Positions 11,631 through 20,366 of a DNA stretch of 64,000 nt are shown here, piece by piece. Origin of the DNA: Bradyrhizobium sp. CCGB12 (lineage in GTDB: Bacteria > Pseudomonadota > Alphaproteobacteria > Rhizobiales > Xanthobacteraceae); contig NZ_JANADO010000001.1 in the NCBI RefSeq assembly GCF_024199845.1, positions 8,296,001 to 8,360,000 of the forward strand. Reading direction: 5' to 3'. The notes beneath the pieces were generated by a model that was not told the DNA's origin, searched no databases, and saw only the letters and a program-made list of their open reading frames with translations. A program made the position numbers and the translations under genes. Every line of letters begins with the position of its first letter. The stretch's first letter is position 1.

Positions 11631-12410
11631 TCAGTCGAACAGCGCGTCGATGTCGTCCTGCGAGGCGTGGCCGACGTCGCCGGCGAGCTTCGGGCCGTTG
11701 AGAAGCTTCTCGTCCTCGCTGCGGCCGTCGACAGGCGCCGGCACGTGGGCCTTGATGGCGTCGACGCCGCCCCAGATTTCCATCATCGCATTGATGTGCT
11801 GCTCGATGAACTTCATCGTGGTCATGACCTTGCTGATGCGCTGGCCGGTCAGGTCCTGGAAGTTGCAGGCTTCGAAGATCGAGATGACGCGTTCCTGGAT
11901 GTCGTCGGCGAGCCGCTTCTGCTGATCGGCCGATTGCACCTTGGACATCGCGCTCGCCGCCTGGTCGATCGACTCGGCGGCTTCGAGGATCTGCTGCGTC
12001 GCCTGCTCGGTGCCGCCGACGACCGCGCCGAGCTCGCCATTGACCTTGGCCATTTCGCCGCCATCGAAGCTCTTGCCGTGCAGCGTCGCGATCTCGCGCT
12101 TGGTGCGGTCGATGGCGTCGTGGATGAGGTCGAGTTCGACCTTCAGCTTCTCGCACTGCTCGATCTGCGCCCGGTAGGTCTCGAGCATGGTGCGAGCTTC
12201 GGAGAGCTCATGGGCGGTGGAGGCGTCGATCGCCGCCATGGCTGCGCTGCCGGACAAGGGCACGGTGCCCTTGGCCATCTGTGCGCGGATCGCACGCAGC
12301 TCGGCCATGATCTCGCTATGCATCGGGGTTGCCTCTTCGGTTACGTCAACAATGGGCATTTCGCCACCGACGATATCTTCGACGCGAAAACGCTTGCGGT
12401 GAACAGCCAT
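11631..12410 (-). CDS. cheZ: CheZ-type CheY-P phosphatase
   Basis: 259 residues, mostly long helices as in the CheZ four-helix bundle. The active-site segment is FQDLTGQRI, whose Gln (GQ) is the residue that drives CheY-P dephosphorylation in CheZ. The C-terminus ends SQDDIDALFD, matching the short acidic helix that docks on CheY. The region between is Pro/Ala-rich linker. I chose the ATG at 12410, preceded by GGGGAG. It is not in a chemotaxis operon; a free-standing CheY-like gene lies 49 kb away in this window (61136-61531). Likely role: switching off a CheY-type regulator of flagellar or other motility. Confidence 0.82.
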   Translation of the reverse strand: MAVHRKRFRVEDIVGGEMPIVDVTEEATPMHSEIMAELRAIRAQMAKGTVPLSGSAAMAAIDASTAHELSEARTMLETYRAQIEQCEKLKVELDLIHDAIDRTKREIATLHGKSFDGGEMAKVNGELGAVVGGTEQATQQILEAAESIDQAASAMSKVQSADQQKRLADDIQERVISIFEACNFQDLTGQRISKVMTTMKFIEQHINAMMEIWGGVDAIKAHVPAPVDGRSEDEKLLNGPKLAGDVGHASQDDIDALFD

Positions 12411-12724
12411 CAGAATACTCCCCCACCTCATTCACGCGTCTTTGTAGGCAGAAGCGATTTAACACGAAGTTCACGGCCGGAACTGTTGTGCGGCGTCGCG
12501 CGACGGCGCGCAAAGAAGCGATTAACCATGGCTGCGCTGCGTTCACCGAAAATAAACGCTGATCGCCAAATTGGCCCATGCTTGGCGACGTGGTGAATCG
12601 AAACGCCGCTTCTGTTTACCAAACAAAACGGCTTTTGCTTTTTATTGACCACGTCGCGGCGGCCGATCAGCCAGACGCTTTCCGCGACGCATGTGATCTA
12701 GACGAAACAGTACAGAGTACGTCG
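12411..12724. other. Divergent control region, cheZ / L,D-transpeptidase
   Basis: About 310 bases with no supported gene. It is clearly more AT-rich than its surroundings around 12590-12650 (TTTACCAAACAAAACGGC, CTTTTTATTGACC), as expected of promoters. No operator could be recognised. Confidence 0.5.
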
Positions 12725-13540
12725 ATGTTCAAGAAAATGTCTGTCGCGCTGCTGGGCAGCGCGTGCACCTTCATTGCCGGCGCAAACAGCGCCAGCGCTT
12801 TTGACAATAACGTACCGAACGATCCGCCCGCGGTACTCTACCAGCCGCAGATGCCGCCGGCGCCGGTGCGTGTCGCCTCCAATGCGAACATGGGCGGCGG
12901 CTTCATCGAGTTCCTGTTTGGCGATGGTCCTGGCCGCGGTCCGGCCTATGCGCCGCAGCAGCCGATCTATCAGCAGCAGCCCGGTTACTACGATCAGCGC
13001 CGCCTGCCGCCGATGGGCGAGCCGCAGATGCAGGGTGGATATCAGCAAGGCGCAGGTCTCCAGCAGGATGCGGTCGATCCGCGGCAGCGTCCCTTCGATC
13101 CGAAATTCGAGAAGCAACTCGTTGACTATAGCGGCAAGGAAAGTCCCGGCACGATCGTGGTCGATACGCCGAACAAGTTCCTCTATCTCGTCGAGGGCAA
13201 CGGCCGGGCGATGCGCTACGGCATCGGCGTGGGACGTCCCGGCTTCACCTGGTCCGGTGTGAAGTCGATCACGGCCAAGCGCGAATGGCCGGACTGGACG
13301 CCGCCGGCGGAGATGATCGCCCGCCGCCCCGATCTGCCCCGGCACATGGAAGGCGGGCCGGAAAATCCGCTCGGCGCCCGTGCGATGTATCTGGGCTCGA
13401 CACTCTACCGCATCCATGGCTCCAACGAGCCCTGGACCATCGGCACCAACGTCTCCTCCGGCTGCATCCGCATGCGCAACGAGGACGTCATCGATCTCTA
13501 CGGCCGCGTCAATGTCGGCACCAAGGTCGTGGTGATGTGA
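12725..13540 (+). CDS. L,D-transpeptidase (YkuD domain), secreted
   Basis: 271 residues. Signal peptide MFKKMSVALLGSACTFIAG... ends ASA-FD. A Pro/Gln-rich linker (residues 30-125) precedes the YkuD domain. The catalytic signature is IHGSNEPWTIG followed by SSGCIRMRNEDVIDLY, with the nucleophilic Cys and the supporting His visible. Such enzymes cross-link peptidoglycan stems 3-3 or attach proteins to peptidoglycan in the periplasm; the ErfK/YbiS-like layout fits, and rhizobial walls are rich in 3-3 links. The ATG at 12725 begins the signal peptide; the open frame extends further upstream without one. Confidence 0.9.
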   Translation: MFKKMSVALLGSACTFIAGANSASAFDNNVPNDPPAVLYQPQMPPAPVRVASNANMGGGFIEFLFGDGPGRGPAYAPQQPIYQQQPGYYDQRRLPPMGEPQMQGGYQQGAGLQQDAVDPRQRPFDPKFEKQLVDYSGKESPGTIVVDTPNKFLYLVEGNGRAMRYGIGVGRPGFTWSGVKSITAKREWPDWTPPAEMIARRPDLPRHMEGGPENPLGARAMYLGSTLYRIHGSNEPWTIGTNVSSGCIRMRNEDVIDLYGRVNVGTKVVVM

Positions 13541-13647
13541 GGCGTCATACGCTCGATGCGAGCCGTCAACTCGGCGTGCCGCGTCGGCTCGCGATGCGCG
13601 GCATCGAAGGCGCTGGCTGCCGCCGGCGTACGCCTTCCAGCTATGGT

Positions 13648-13872
13648 TTATGCGCGCTGGCGGTGCCGCGTCGACCCGAGCCGCGGGGCAACGGAGCAGC
13701 GACGACGAGTTGATGAACGGGAATGCGGTGCGCCCGCGGAGCGGGTCAGACGCCGTGCCGACAGCTCCGCCTTCCTGACGCGCTCGTGCAATCCTTCCAA
13801 CTCGCACAATTCGGTGATGAGATGCGTTGTCGCGTCGGTCAAGGTCGCAATGCGCTGCTGAAGTGGACTCAT
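13648..13872 (-). CDS. Small hypothetical protein, 74 aa
   Basis: It begins MSPLQQRIATLTDATTHLIT, continues as an amphipathic coiled-coil-like helix (LCELEGLHERVRKAELSARR), and ends in an Arg/Ser-rich basic tail. The helical N-terminus reads like real coding sequence, and a G-rich stretch lies before the ATG. The low-complexity basic tail and lack of any recognised domain make it uncertain. Confidence 0.4.
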   Translation of the reverse strand: MSPLQQRIATLTDATTHLITELCELEGLHERVRKAELSARRLTRSAGAPHSRSSTRRRCSVAPRLGSTRHRQRA

Positions 13873-14144
13873 CAATAAACCCCCGACTTTAGCCAAGAGC
13901 GGCAGCCACATCGGTGTGTGGCAGGAGCGATGTGTTCTTTCAGTTGAACACCCATGTCCGAATTTGGAAATCCGGGAGTCTACGGCTGCGTGTGTCGAAG
14001 GGCAGTTTCGCTTGTCATGGTGAACTCAGGCGCGCCCGTCAACGTTCAGCCCAGTGCAATCCAATAGCGCGCATTAGTCATACTATATCGAGCGGCCCTC
14101 CCTTGCGATGTCGTGGCATCGAAGGCGCTTGAGGCATGCGCAGA

Positions 14145-14171
14145 AGAAAACGGCCGCCTCATCGGCGGCCG
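14145..14171 (-). terminator. Rho-independent terminator of the DUF2076 gene
   Basis: CGGCCGCC / GGCGGCCG stem with a GATGA loop on the minus strand, followed by TTTTCTTC. It is 29 bases beyond the stop codon. Confidence 0.88.
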
Positions 14172-14199
14172 CTGGTTTGCATGCGCTATGGATCCGACG

Positions 14200-15036
14200 T
14201 CACGCGTAATCGCTGCCGCCGTCGTCTCCGCCGCCGAAATCGCTGTCGTCGGCCATGTCCATGTTGTCGTCGTTATCGTCGTAGTTCTGATCGTTGTCGT
14301 TGTTCCGATCGTCGTTCGACGCCTGGTCGACGAAGCCCTGGCGGGAGTCGCGGTTCGAGCCGATGTCGTTAAGGCCGGCGTCGCGCGAGAGCGATCCGCC
14401 GGACTGGTCGCTGCCGCCCCAAGGGCTTCCACCAGCGCTGCGGTCGCCGAGGGCATTGGTGTCGCCAAAAGCCTGCTGATGCGGTCCGCCCATCATGCCG
14501 CGGATGCTGGAGAGCAGCAGCGAGCCGCCGACGACGCCGGCTGCGGCTGCCGCCGCCGTGCCAAGGAACGAGCCGCCGCCACCGCCGACCGGCGGAGCAC
14601 CAAAGCCCTGGCCTGGGCCTTGACCGGGACCTTGGCCATAAGCCTGTCCGTAAGGCGGCTGGCCGTAGCCCGGCTGCGTCTGTTGCATGGCCTGACCGGT
14701 ATTCCAGGCCGGCCGCTGCTCGCGCGGCGGCACGTTCGGAACCGAGCCGCGGGCGGGGCCTCCGCCGAACAGCGACTCGCGCATGGAATCCAGGAAACCG
14801 CCGGACTGCGCCTGCTCGGGCGCCTGTCCCGCTTCCAGCTCCTGGATGCGGGCGTGGGCGCGCTTCAGCGCTTCGTCCTGCAACAGCACGGTCTGCACCA
14901 GCGCGTAGATCGCACCGGGCGCCTTGCGCAAGCCGTCGGAGATTGCGGCGGTCGCGTCGGGATCGCGCGGTGCATTTTCCAGTTTGGTAAGCCGGTCGAA
15001 AAGCTCGTCGACGAGCTGGCGTTCCTGCGGCGTCAT
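14200..15036 (-). CDS. DUF2076 domain-containing protein
   Basis: 278 residues, starting MTPQERQLVDELFDRL, the recognisable DUF2076 opening. Residues 1-80 are helical. Next comes a Gly/Pro/Gln/Tyr-rich linker with repeated GQGPGQGP units, then one Ala/Val hydrophobic segment (AAAAAAGVVGGSLLLSSI) that could insert in a membrane, and an extremely Asp/Asn-rich acidic tail (DDRNNDNDQNYDDNDDN). The function of the family is unknown; members are often annotated as periplasmic ligand-binding sensor proteins without proof. The ATG has GGAG seven bases upstream. It is monocistronic, with a strong terminator downstream. Confidence 0.85.
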   Translation of the reverse strand: MTPQERQLVDELFDRLTKLENAPRDPDATAAISDGLRKAPGAIYALVQTVLLQDEALKRAHARIQELEAGQAPEQAQSGGFLDSMRESLFGGGPARGSVPNVPPREQRPAWNTGQAMQQTQPGYGQPPYGQAYGQGPGQGPGQGFGAPPVGGGGGSFLGTAAAAAAGVVGGSLLLSSIRGMMGGPHQQAFGDTNALGDRSAGGSPWGGSDQSGGSLSRDAGLNDIGSNRDSRQGFVDQASNDDRNNDNDQNYDDNDDNMDMADDSDFGGGDDGGSDYA

Positions 15037-15161
15037 GGTCAATCTCCTTCGCGCAAACAAGCGCGAGGCAGATGTAGGGTTCCATTGTGGCCCCAACAGC
15101 CCCGGCCATATTAAATTTCGGTATGCGACAAGCTGCCTCGAAAGGTCGGTTCTTGCCGATT

Positions 15162-16007
15162 TCACCCCAGCGTGACGCCACTGTCCGTCAGCAGACGTGG
15201 GAACGCATCGCCGGCGAGATAAGCGTGCTCGCGTTCGCGCACATCCGTCATCGGGTCGAGACCGGTGAGGACATCATCGACGAAGCCCGGGTGGCACATC
15301 ACGAGCCCGCCATCCGGCAAGCCTTCGAGGAACTGTCGCATCAACGCGCCGAAATCGGTCGCCCGCGTGAAGTCATAAGCGCCGGCGAAGGCAGGATTGA
15401 AGCTGAGGCCGGCGGCGCCGGCGCGCCGGCGAAATTGCGCGCTGAGGATATCGAGCACCATGGCCTTTGGTGAAGCCAGAAGCTGCGCCAGTGGCAGGTC
15501 GCGCCCGCCCTGGCGCACCCAGGCGTTTGGTGCGGCCTCGCCAACCGCATCGACAAAGCCGTCGCGCACCTGCGGATAGAGCTGGACATGCTGGTGCCCG
15601 TCGACAAAGTCGGGCGCACGCCCGAACGCTTCCATGAAAGTTGCGAGCTGCGCCTTCACCTCATTGCGAAAGAATTCGCGGTCGAGCCGCCGCATCAGTC
15701 CGGCGCCCAGCAGCTTCGGAAAGGTCAAGAACATGTCGCCGTCGAGAGGACGGAAATGCATGGTGAGCGGCCGGAACGGTGCCGACAGCGTGACGTGCAA
15801 TCCGATCGCGCAGCGCGGGCTTGCTTTGGCCGCCGTGTCCAGCGCCTCGATCTCGCTGCGCGCGATCGCAGGTCCCACCATCATCACCGAGGTGGCGTTG
15901 AGGCGACCGCGTTCGATCAGGTCGCGGATGGCACGGTTGACGCCCGGGCTGATGCCGTAATCGTCGGCGCAGAGCCAGATCCGCCGCGGCGCCGCCGCCG
16001 CGCTCAT
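15162..16007 (-). CDS. YdjC/ChbG/HpnK-family deacetylase (NaxD-like)
   Basis: 281 residues. The YdjC-fold metal site is visible: LCADDYGISPGVN near the N-terminus supplies the Asp pair, VDGHQHVQLYP the His residues, and VMCHPGFVDD the C-terminal His. The family removes N-acetyl groups from sugars. Its ATG overlaps the stop of the upstream GT2 gene by four bases (ATGA), so the two are co-translated. In Francisella and Bordetella the same gene pair makes undecaprenyl-phosphate-linked free aminosugar (FlmF2/NaxD; LgmA/LgmC) for lipid A decoration. I infer the same chemistry; HpnK-type hopanoid function is the alternative. Confidence 0.82.
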   Translation of the reverse strand: MSAAAAPRRIWLCADDYGISPGVNRAIRDLIERGRLNATSVMMVGPAIARSEIEALDTAAKASPRCAIGLHVTLSAPFRPLTMHFRPLDGDMFLTFPKLLGAGLMRRLDREFFRNEVKAQLATFMEAFGRAPDFVDGHQHVQLYPQVRDGFVDAVGEAAPNAWVRQGGRDLPLAQLLASPKAMVLDILSAQFRRRAGAAGLSFNPAFAGAYDFTRATDFGALMRQFLEGLPDGGLVMCHPGFVDDVLTGLDPMTDVREREHAYLAGDAFPRLLTDSGVTLG

Positions 16008-17050
16008 TCGGCCGCCGTCCTCTTCGAGGCGTCGTCGGCGTTGTCGGTCGCGAAGCGCTTTTCGCTGTGCTCGGCCACGAAGTAAATCGGGCGCGCCTTC
16101 AGCTCGGAGAGGATCTTGCCGATATATTCGCCGACGATGCCGATCATGATGAGCTGCACGCCGCCGATCGTCATCAGGCCGATCACGAGCGAGGGATAGC
16201 CGGGCACCTGTTTGCCGGTGGTCCAGACCTCCCAGAGGATCGAGAGGCCGAACAGGAAGGCGCCGCCGGCGAGGATCACGCCGAGCAGGCTGGCGAAGCG
16301 CAGCGGCGCGACCGAGAACGAGGTCACCCCCTCGATCGAAAGACCGAGCAGACGCGCGGCGCTGAAGGTCGTCACGCCATGGACGCGCGGCGCGGGCTCG
16401 TAGTCGACGCGGATCTGGCGGAAGCCGATCCAGCTTGCGAGACCCTTGAAGAAGCGGTTGCGCTCCGGCAGCTGCCTGAGCGCGGCGACCGCGCGCGGCG
16501 AGAGCAGGCGGAAGTCGCCGGCGTCCTCGGGGATCTTCTGCCGGGCGCCCCAATTGATCAGCGAATAGAAGCCGCGCACGGCGACGCGGCGCAGGAATGG
16601 CTCGTTGTCGCGATGCGCCTTGGCGGTATAGACGACGTCATGGCCGTCTTCGATCCAGTGCCGCACCAGCTGCTCGACCAGCGCCGGCGGATGCTGGCCG
16701 TCGCCATCCATGAACATGACGGCGCCGAGCCGGGCATGGTCGAGGCCGGCCATCAGCGCCGCCTCCTTGCCGAAATTGCGCGAGAGCGAGACCACCTGGA
16801 CGTCGATCGCGTCGGCCGGCAGCGAACGGGAGATCGACAGCGTTGCGTCTGCACTGCCGTCGTCGACATAGACGACCTCGCAGGCGAGGCGGTACCGCTC
16901 GCGCAAGGTCTTGGCGAGATCGCAGATACGCTGGTGCAACGCGGCGAGGCCCGCCGCCTCGTTGTAGACGGGGACGACAATCGACAGTCCCTTCGCGGCG
17001 GCGCTCGCCGCGGTGGTCGTCATGCCGGAAACGTCAGAGCCCAGCGTCAT
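16004..17050 (-). CDS. GT2 polyprenyl-phosphate glycosyltransferase (DPM/GtrB/ArnC-like)
   Basis: 348 residues. The GT-A domain opens IVVPVYNEAAGL. The nucleotide-sugar site has YVDDGSADATL and the metal motif MDGDGQHPP. After about 230 residues come two hydrophobic helices (SLLGVILAGGAFLFGLSI and VIGLMTIGGVQLIMIGIV), the membrane anchor of GtrB/ArnC/DPM1-type enzymes that load a sugar onto undecaprenyl phosphate at the inner-membrane face. Coupled to the YdjC deacetylase gene by a four-base overlap. No ArnT-like transferase lies nearby, so the final acceptor (lipid A, O-antigen or exopolysaccharide) cannot be told. Confidence 0.87.
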   Translation of the reverse strand: MTLGSDVSGMTTTAASAAAKGLSIVVPVYNEAAGLAALHQRICDLAKTLRERYRLACEVVYVDDGSADATLSISRSLPADAIDVQVVSLSRNFGKEAALMAGLDHARLGAVMFMDGDGQHPPALVEQLVRHWIEDGHDVVYTAKAHRDNEPFLRRVAVRGFYSLINWGARQKIPEDAGDFRLLSPRAVAALRQLPERNRFFKGLASWIGFRQIRVDYEPAPRVHGVTTFSAARLLGLSIEGVTSFSVAPLRFASLLGVILAGGAFLFGLSILWEVWTTGKQVPGYPSLVIGLMTIGGVQLIMIGIVGEYIGKILSELKARPIYFVAEHSEKRFATDNADDASKRTAAE

Positions 17051-17135
17051 CGATCAAGGTTCCAGAGGCGTTTGGGTCTTCTCAACAGCATATGGTAGCT
17101 GCCGTTTGCTGTCGCTACGCTGAACGAAACTGAGG

Positions 17136-18113
17136 TCACCGCCGCAGGAACGCCTCGAGCTTGGCGAACAGGGGGTTCTCCCGGTCGAACACGTAGTCGA
17201 GCGAAACCACCGAGACGGTCTCGGCGCCATGTTCGCGCAGGAAGCTCGCGAGCGCATAGAGCTGCCCCGGGGGGCAGTGCAGCGTCAGCATACCTGACGA
17301 GGTCGGCCCGCCAAACGGGGCCACGACGCCGAACCGGCTGTGGGCCTCGCCGAGCAGGGCAGCGTCGCATTGCCGGAAACGGGTGCGGACCTCGCGGTAT
17401 TTATTGGCCCGCGCCCGCGCTGCGATGTGGTCAAGGATGACGCGCGCGGTCTCCCGCGCCTGCGGCGACCAGTCGGCCTCCTTCGAGGCGACCAGATTGG
17501 CCTGGCTGCGCAGGATCACGCCGTCGTCGAGCACCCGCAAGCCATTGGCGGCGAGTGTCGCGCCTGTGGTGGTAATGTCGACGATCAACTCGGCGCTGCC
17601 GGCCGCAGGCGCGCCTTCGGTCGCGCCTGCGCTCTCGACGATGCGGTAATCGGTGATGCCGTGGCTCTGGAAGAAGGCGCGGGTGAGGTTGATGAACTTG
17701 GTCGCGACCCGCATCCGCATGTGATGCTGCTCGCGGAAGCCGGTGGTGACGTCGTCGAGGTCGGCCATGGTACGGACGTCGATCCAGGCCTGCGGCACCG
17801 CGACGACGACGTCGGCGTAGCCGAAGCCGAGCCCTTCGATCAGGGACACGCGCTTGTCGGCATCCGCGATGGTCTCGCGCACGAGATCTTCACCGGTGAC
17901 GCCGAGATGCGCAAAGCCGCGGGACAGTTGCGCGGCGATCTCGCTCGCCGAGAGATAGGCGATCTCGACATTGTCGAGGCCCGCGATGGTGCCGCGATAG
18001 TCGCGGGCGCCGCCGGCCTTCGACAGCTTGAGCCCGGCGCGTGCGAAGAAGGCTTCGGTGTTTTCCTGAAGGCGGCCCTTGGAGGGAACGGCCAGAACGA
18101 ATGGCGCGCTCAT
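17136..18113 (-). CDS. hisG: ATP phosphoribosyltransferase HisG
   Basis: 325 residues. First step of histidine synthesis: ATP plus PRPP to phosphoribosyl-ATP. It opens [16 protein letters not shown] and carries the PRPP loop in [17 protein letters not shown]. HisG enzymes that need HisZ are normally of the short form (about 210-230 residues). This one has an extra C-terminal segment of some 85 residues ([17 protein letters not shown]...), ACT/ferredoxin-like in pattern. It lies 3 bases after hisZ, so the two are one transcriptional unit. Confidence 0.95.
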   Translation of the reverse strand: MSAPFVLAVPSKGRLQENTEAFFARAGLKLSKAGGARDYRGTIAGLDNVEIAYLSASEIAAQLSRGFAHLGVTGEDLVRETIADADKRVSLIEGLGFGYADVVVAVPQAWIDVRTMADLDDVTTGFREQHHMRMRVATKFINLTRAFFQSHGITDYRIVESAGATEGAPAAGSAELIVDITTTGATLAANGLRVLDDGVILRSQANLVASKEADWSPQARETARVILDHIAARARANKYREVRTRFRQCDAALLGEAHSRFGVVAPFGGPTSSGMLTLHCPPGQLYALASFLREHGAETVSVVSLDYVFDRENPLFAKLEAFLRR

Positions 18114-18116
18114 GGC

Positions 18117-19268
18117 TTAAGCTCCCACCTTGCGACCGATTCTGGTCAGCGCGTCCACCCAGACCGAGAAGCCGACCGCGGGGATCGGCTCGACCGAACC
18201 GAGCTGGGTCATCAGCCCGTCATAGCGGCCGCCGGCGACCAGCGGCTCGGCGCCGTTGCCCCTGTGATGCAATTCGAACTCGAAGCCGGTGTAATAGTCG
18301 AGCCCGCGTCCGAACGCGGTCGAAAAGCGCGTCAGCTTCACGTCGATGCCGCGCGCCGCCATGAAGCCGACCCGGCTTTCGAACTGGTCGATCGCGGCAG
18401 CGAGATCAAGCCTGGCATCAGCGGTGAGCGCGCGCAGCTCTGCAACGGCGTCGTCGGGATTGCCTGCGATCGACAGGAAGCGCTTGAGCACGGTGATCGC
18501 CTCGCGCGACAGCGCGCCACCTTTGAGGGTCGATTGCTCGAGGAATCGGTCGGCGATCTCGGCCGTGGTGCGGCCACCGACATTGGTGGTGCCGGCGATC
18601 GACATCAGATCGGTGACGAAGGCCAGCGCCGCCTTGCGGTCGGAGCCGGCAAGCGCGGCGAGCACGCCCTCATATTCGCTGCGGGTCGCGGTGGTCGCGG
18701 CCGCCAGCCGTTCCAGATCCTTTTCCAGGCTGATCTTGCGGTTGAAATCCTTGATCAGGCGGCGGCGCCAGACCGGATAGAGATCGAGCGCGTCGAGCAG
18801 GGCATTGAACAGCGCGACGTCACCGGTGCGGATCTCGACCTCGCCGACGCCGAAGGCGGCGGTTGCCTCCAGCGCCAGCGCCAGCATTTCGGCGTCCGCC
18901 GCGGCGCGGTCCTGGCGGCCGAAGGATTCGATGCCGGCCTGCAGGAACTCGCTGGCCTGCCCGCTACGGTAGCGAAACACCGGGCCGAGATAGCTGAACC
19001 CGGCCGGCTGGCCGGCGCTGGTCGAGGCGAGGTAATCGCGGGCGACGGGAATGGTCAGGTCTGGGCGCAGGCAGAGCTCCTCGCCGGACAAGTCCGTGGT
19101 CAGGTACAGGCTCTTGCGGATGTCCTCGCCGGAGAGGTCCAGGAACGGCTCGGCCGGCTGCAGGATCGCGGGCTCGGCCCTGACGTAGCCCGCCTGCGCG
19201 AACGACAAGAGCAGCGTATCCGCCCAGGCGGCGGAGCCGGCAGCATTTGAGGTGGCAGTCGCGGTCAT
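18117..19268 (-). CDS. hisZ: ATP phosphoribosyltransferase regulatory subunit HisZ
   Basis: 383 residues. A HisRS-like paralogue without tRNA charging activity that activates HisG and carries histidine feedback. The class II synthetase-like motifs are visible: LRPDLTIPVARDYL, FSYLGPVFRYRSG, and the C-terminal GRGLDYYTGFEFELH and VAGGRYDGL. The ATG at 19268 is preferred to an upstream in-frame start because the upstream residues (Pro-rich) do not align with the family. It is the first gene of hisZ-hisG. Confidence 0.94.
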   Translation of the reverse strand: MTATATSNAAGSAAWADTLLLSFAQAGYVRAEPAILQPAEPFLDLSGEDIRKSLYLTTDLSGEELCLRPDLTIPVARDYLASTSAGQPAGFSYLGPVFRYRSGQASEFLQAGIESFGRQDRAAADAEMLALALEATAAFGVGEVEIRTGDVALFNALLDALDLYPVWRRRLIKDFNRKISLEKDLERLAAATTATRSEYEGVLAALAGSDRKAALAFVTDLMSIAGTTNVGGRTTAEIADRFLEQSTLKGGALSREAITVLKRFLSIAGNPDDAVAELRALTADARLDLAAAIDQFESRVGFMAARGIDVKLTRFSTAFGRGLDYYTGFEFELHHRGNGAEPLVAGGRYDGLMTQLGSVEPIPAVGFSVWVDALTRIGRKVGA

Positions 19269-19403
19269 AACAGGGGGTCCATCGCCCGGTGGAACCGGGG
19301 CAGGCAAGGGAAGGGACGGGAATTGGCGCAGCCCTTAGCATGGCCCGAAAGCGGTTTCGACCTCCAAAGGATCAATCGCTTAACGGGCGGCCAATGCCAG
19401 GGA

Positions 19404-20156
19404 TCAGGTGGGCCTGCCCCAATCGCCCAGCACTGCCTGCACCAGCGCCAGCGCCGCCACCGCGGCGGTGTCAGCCCGCATGATCCGGGGCCCCAGGGCG
19501 AGCCGCAGGATCTTCGGCTGCCGCAGCAGAAGCGCCCGCTCTTCCTCGGCAAAACCGCCTTCCGGACCGATCAGCACGTCGATGCCTTGTCCGGCCTCGC
19601 TGGCGCCTTGCAGGCTCTGAATGGGGTTTTGGACCTCGGCCGCCTCGTCGCAGAAGATCAGCAGGCGGCCCGCGGCGCGCTGGCTGAGGTACCGCTCCAG
19701 CGGCGCCGGCTCGCCGACGGTGGCGATGCTGAGGATCCCGCACTGCTCCGCCGCCTCGACGACATTGGCGCGCATCCGCTCGGTGTTGACCCGGGAGGCC
19801 TGGGTGAACCGTGTCAGGACCGGCTGAAGCGTGGCGGCGCCTAACTCGATGGCCTTCTGCACCATGTAGTCCAGCCGGGCATGCTTGAGCGGAGCGAAAA
19901 CGTAAGTGAGGTCGGCTAGTCGATCCTGGGGCCGGGTCTGCTGGAGGATGACGAGGCCATCCGGCCGCTTGCGGCCCTCGATGGCGGCCTGCCATTCGCC
20001 GTCACGGCCATTGAAGGCCAAAACCTCCGCACCGGCGGCAAGCCGCAGCACATTGCCGAGATAATTGCTCTGGTCGCGGTCGAGCGGGACCCTGGCGTCC
20101 TGGGCAAGGGGAGCGTCGACGAATAGGCGGGGGGCGCGAAAATCGTGGGAAGGCAT
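19404..20156 (-). CDS. rsmE: 16S rRNA m3U1498 methyltransferase RsmE
   Basis: 250 residues of the SPOUT (alpha/beta-knot) methyltransferase family. It methylates N3 of U1498 in 16S rRNA with S-adenosylmethionine. N-terminal PUA-like part has the RDQSNYLGNVLRL signature; the knot has IGPEGGFAEEE and LGPRIMRADTA, the two diagnostic motifs for the cofactor site. It ends 135 bases before hisZ on the same strand, and so may be upstream in the same transcript. Diverges from the secreted protein gene at 20367. Confidence 0.94.
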   Translation of the reverse strand: MPSHDFRAPRLFVDAPLAQDARVPLDRDQSNYLGNVLRLAAGAEVLAFNGRDGEWQAAIEGRKRPDGLVILQQTRPQDRLADLTYVFAPLKHARLDYMVQKAIELGAATLQPVLTRFTQASRVNTERMRANVVEAAEQCGILSIATVGEPAPLERYLSQRAAGRLLIFCDEAAEVQNPIQSLQGASEAGQGIDVLIGPEGGFAEEERALLLRQPKILRLALGPRIMRADTAAVAALALVQAVLGDWGRPT

Positions 20157-20366
20157 CGTTCAAAGGTCCGATTGACCGCCGTTCTTAACCGAAAGCCGCC
20201 ATTTCGGGGTAAATTATTGCCAATCTGGTGCGTCCCAGCGCCGCGCTCTTGCCCAATTCCACGGGTTGTTAAGCGCCGGCGGGAATCGTAGAAACGCGAA
20301 CAGCTGGTTGCGCTTCAAATTAGGAAGACGCCGAACCCCGCAAGCTCCTGCCGGAGAGACTACTTG

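Noticed and set aside
15162..16553. YdjC deacetylase extended to 463 residues
   Set aside because: The upstream part is an out-of-frame reading of the glycosyltransferase gene (Arg/Ala-rich); the ATGA overlap at 16004-16007 is the proper start.
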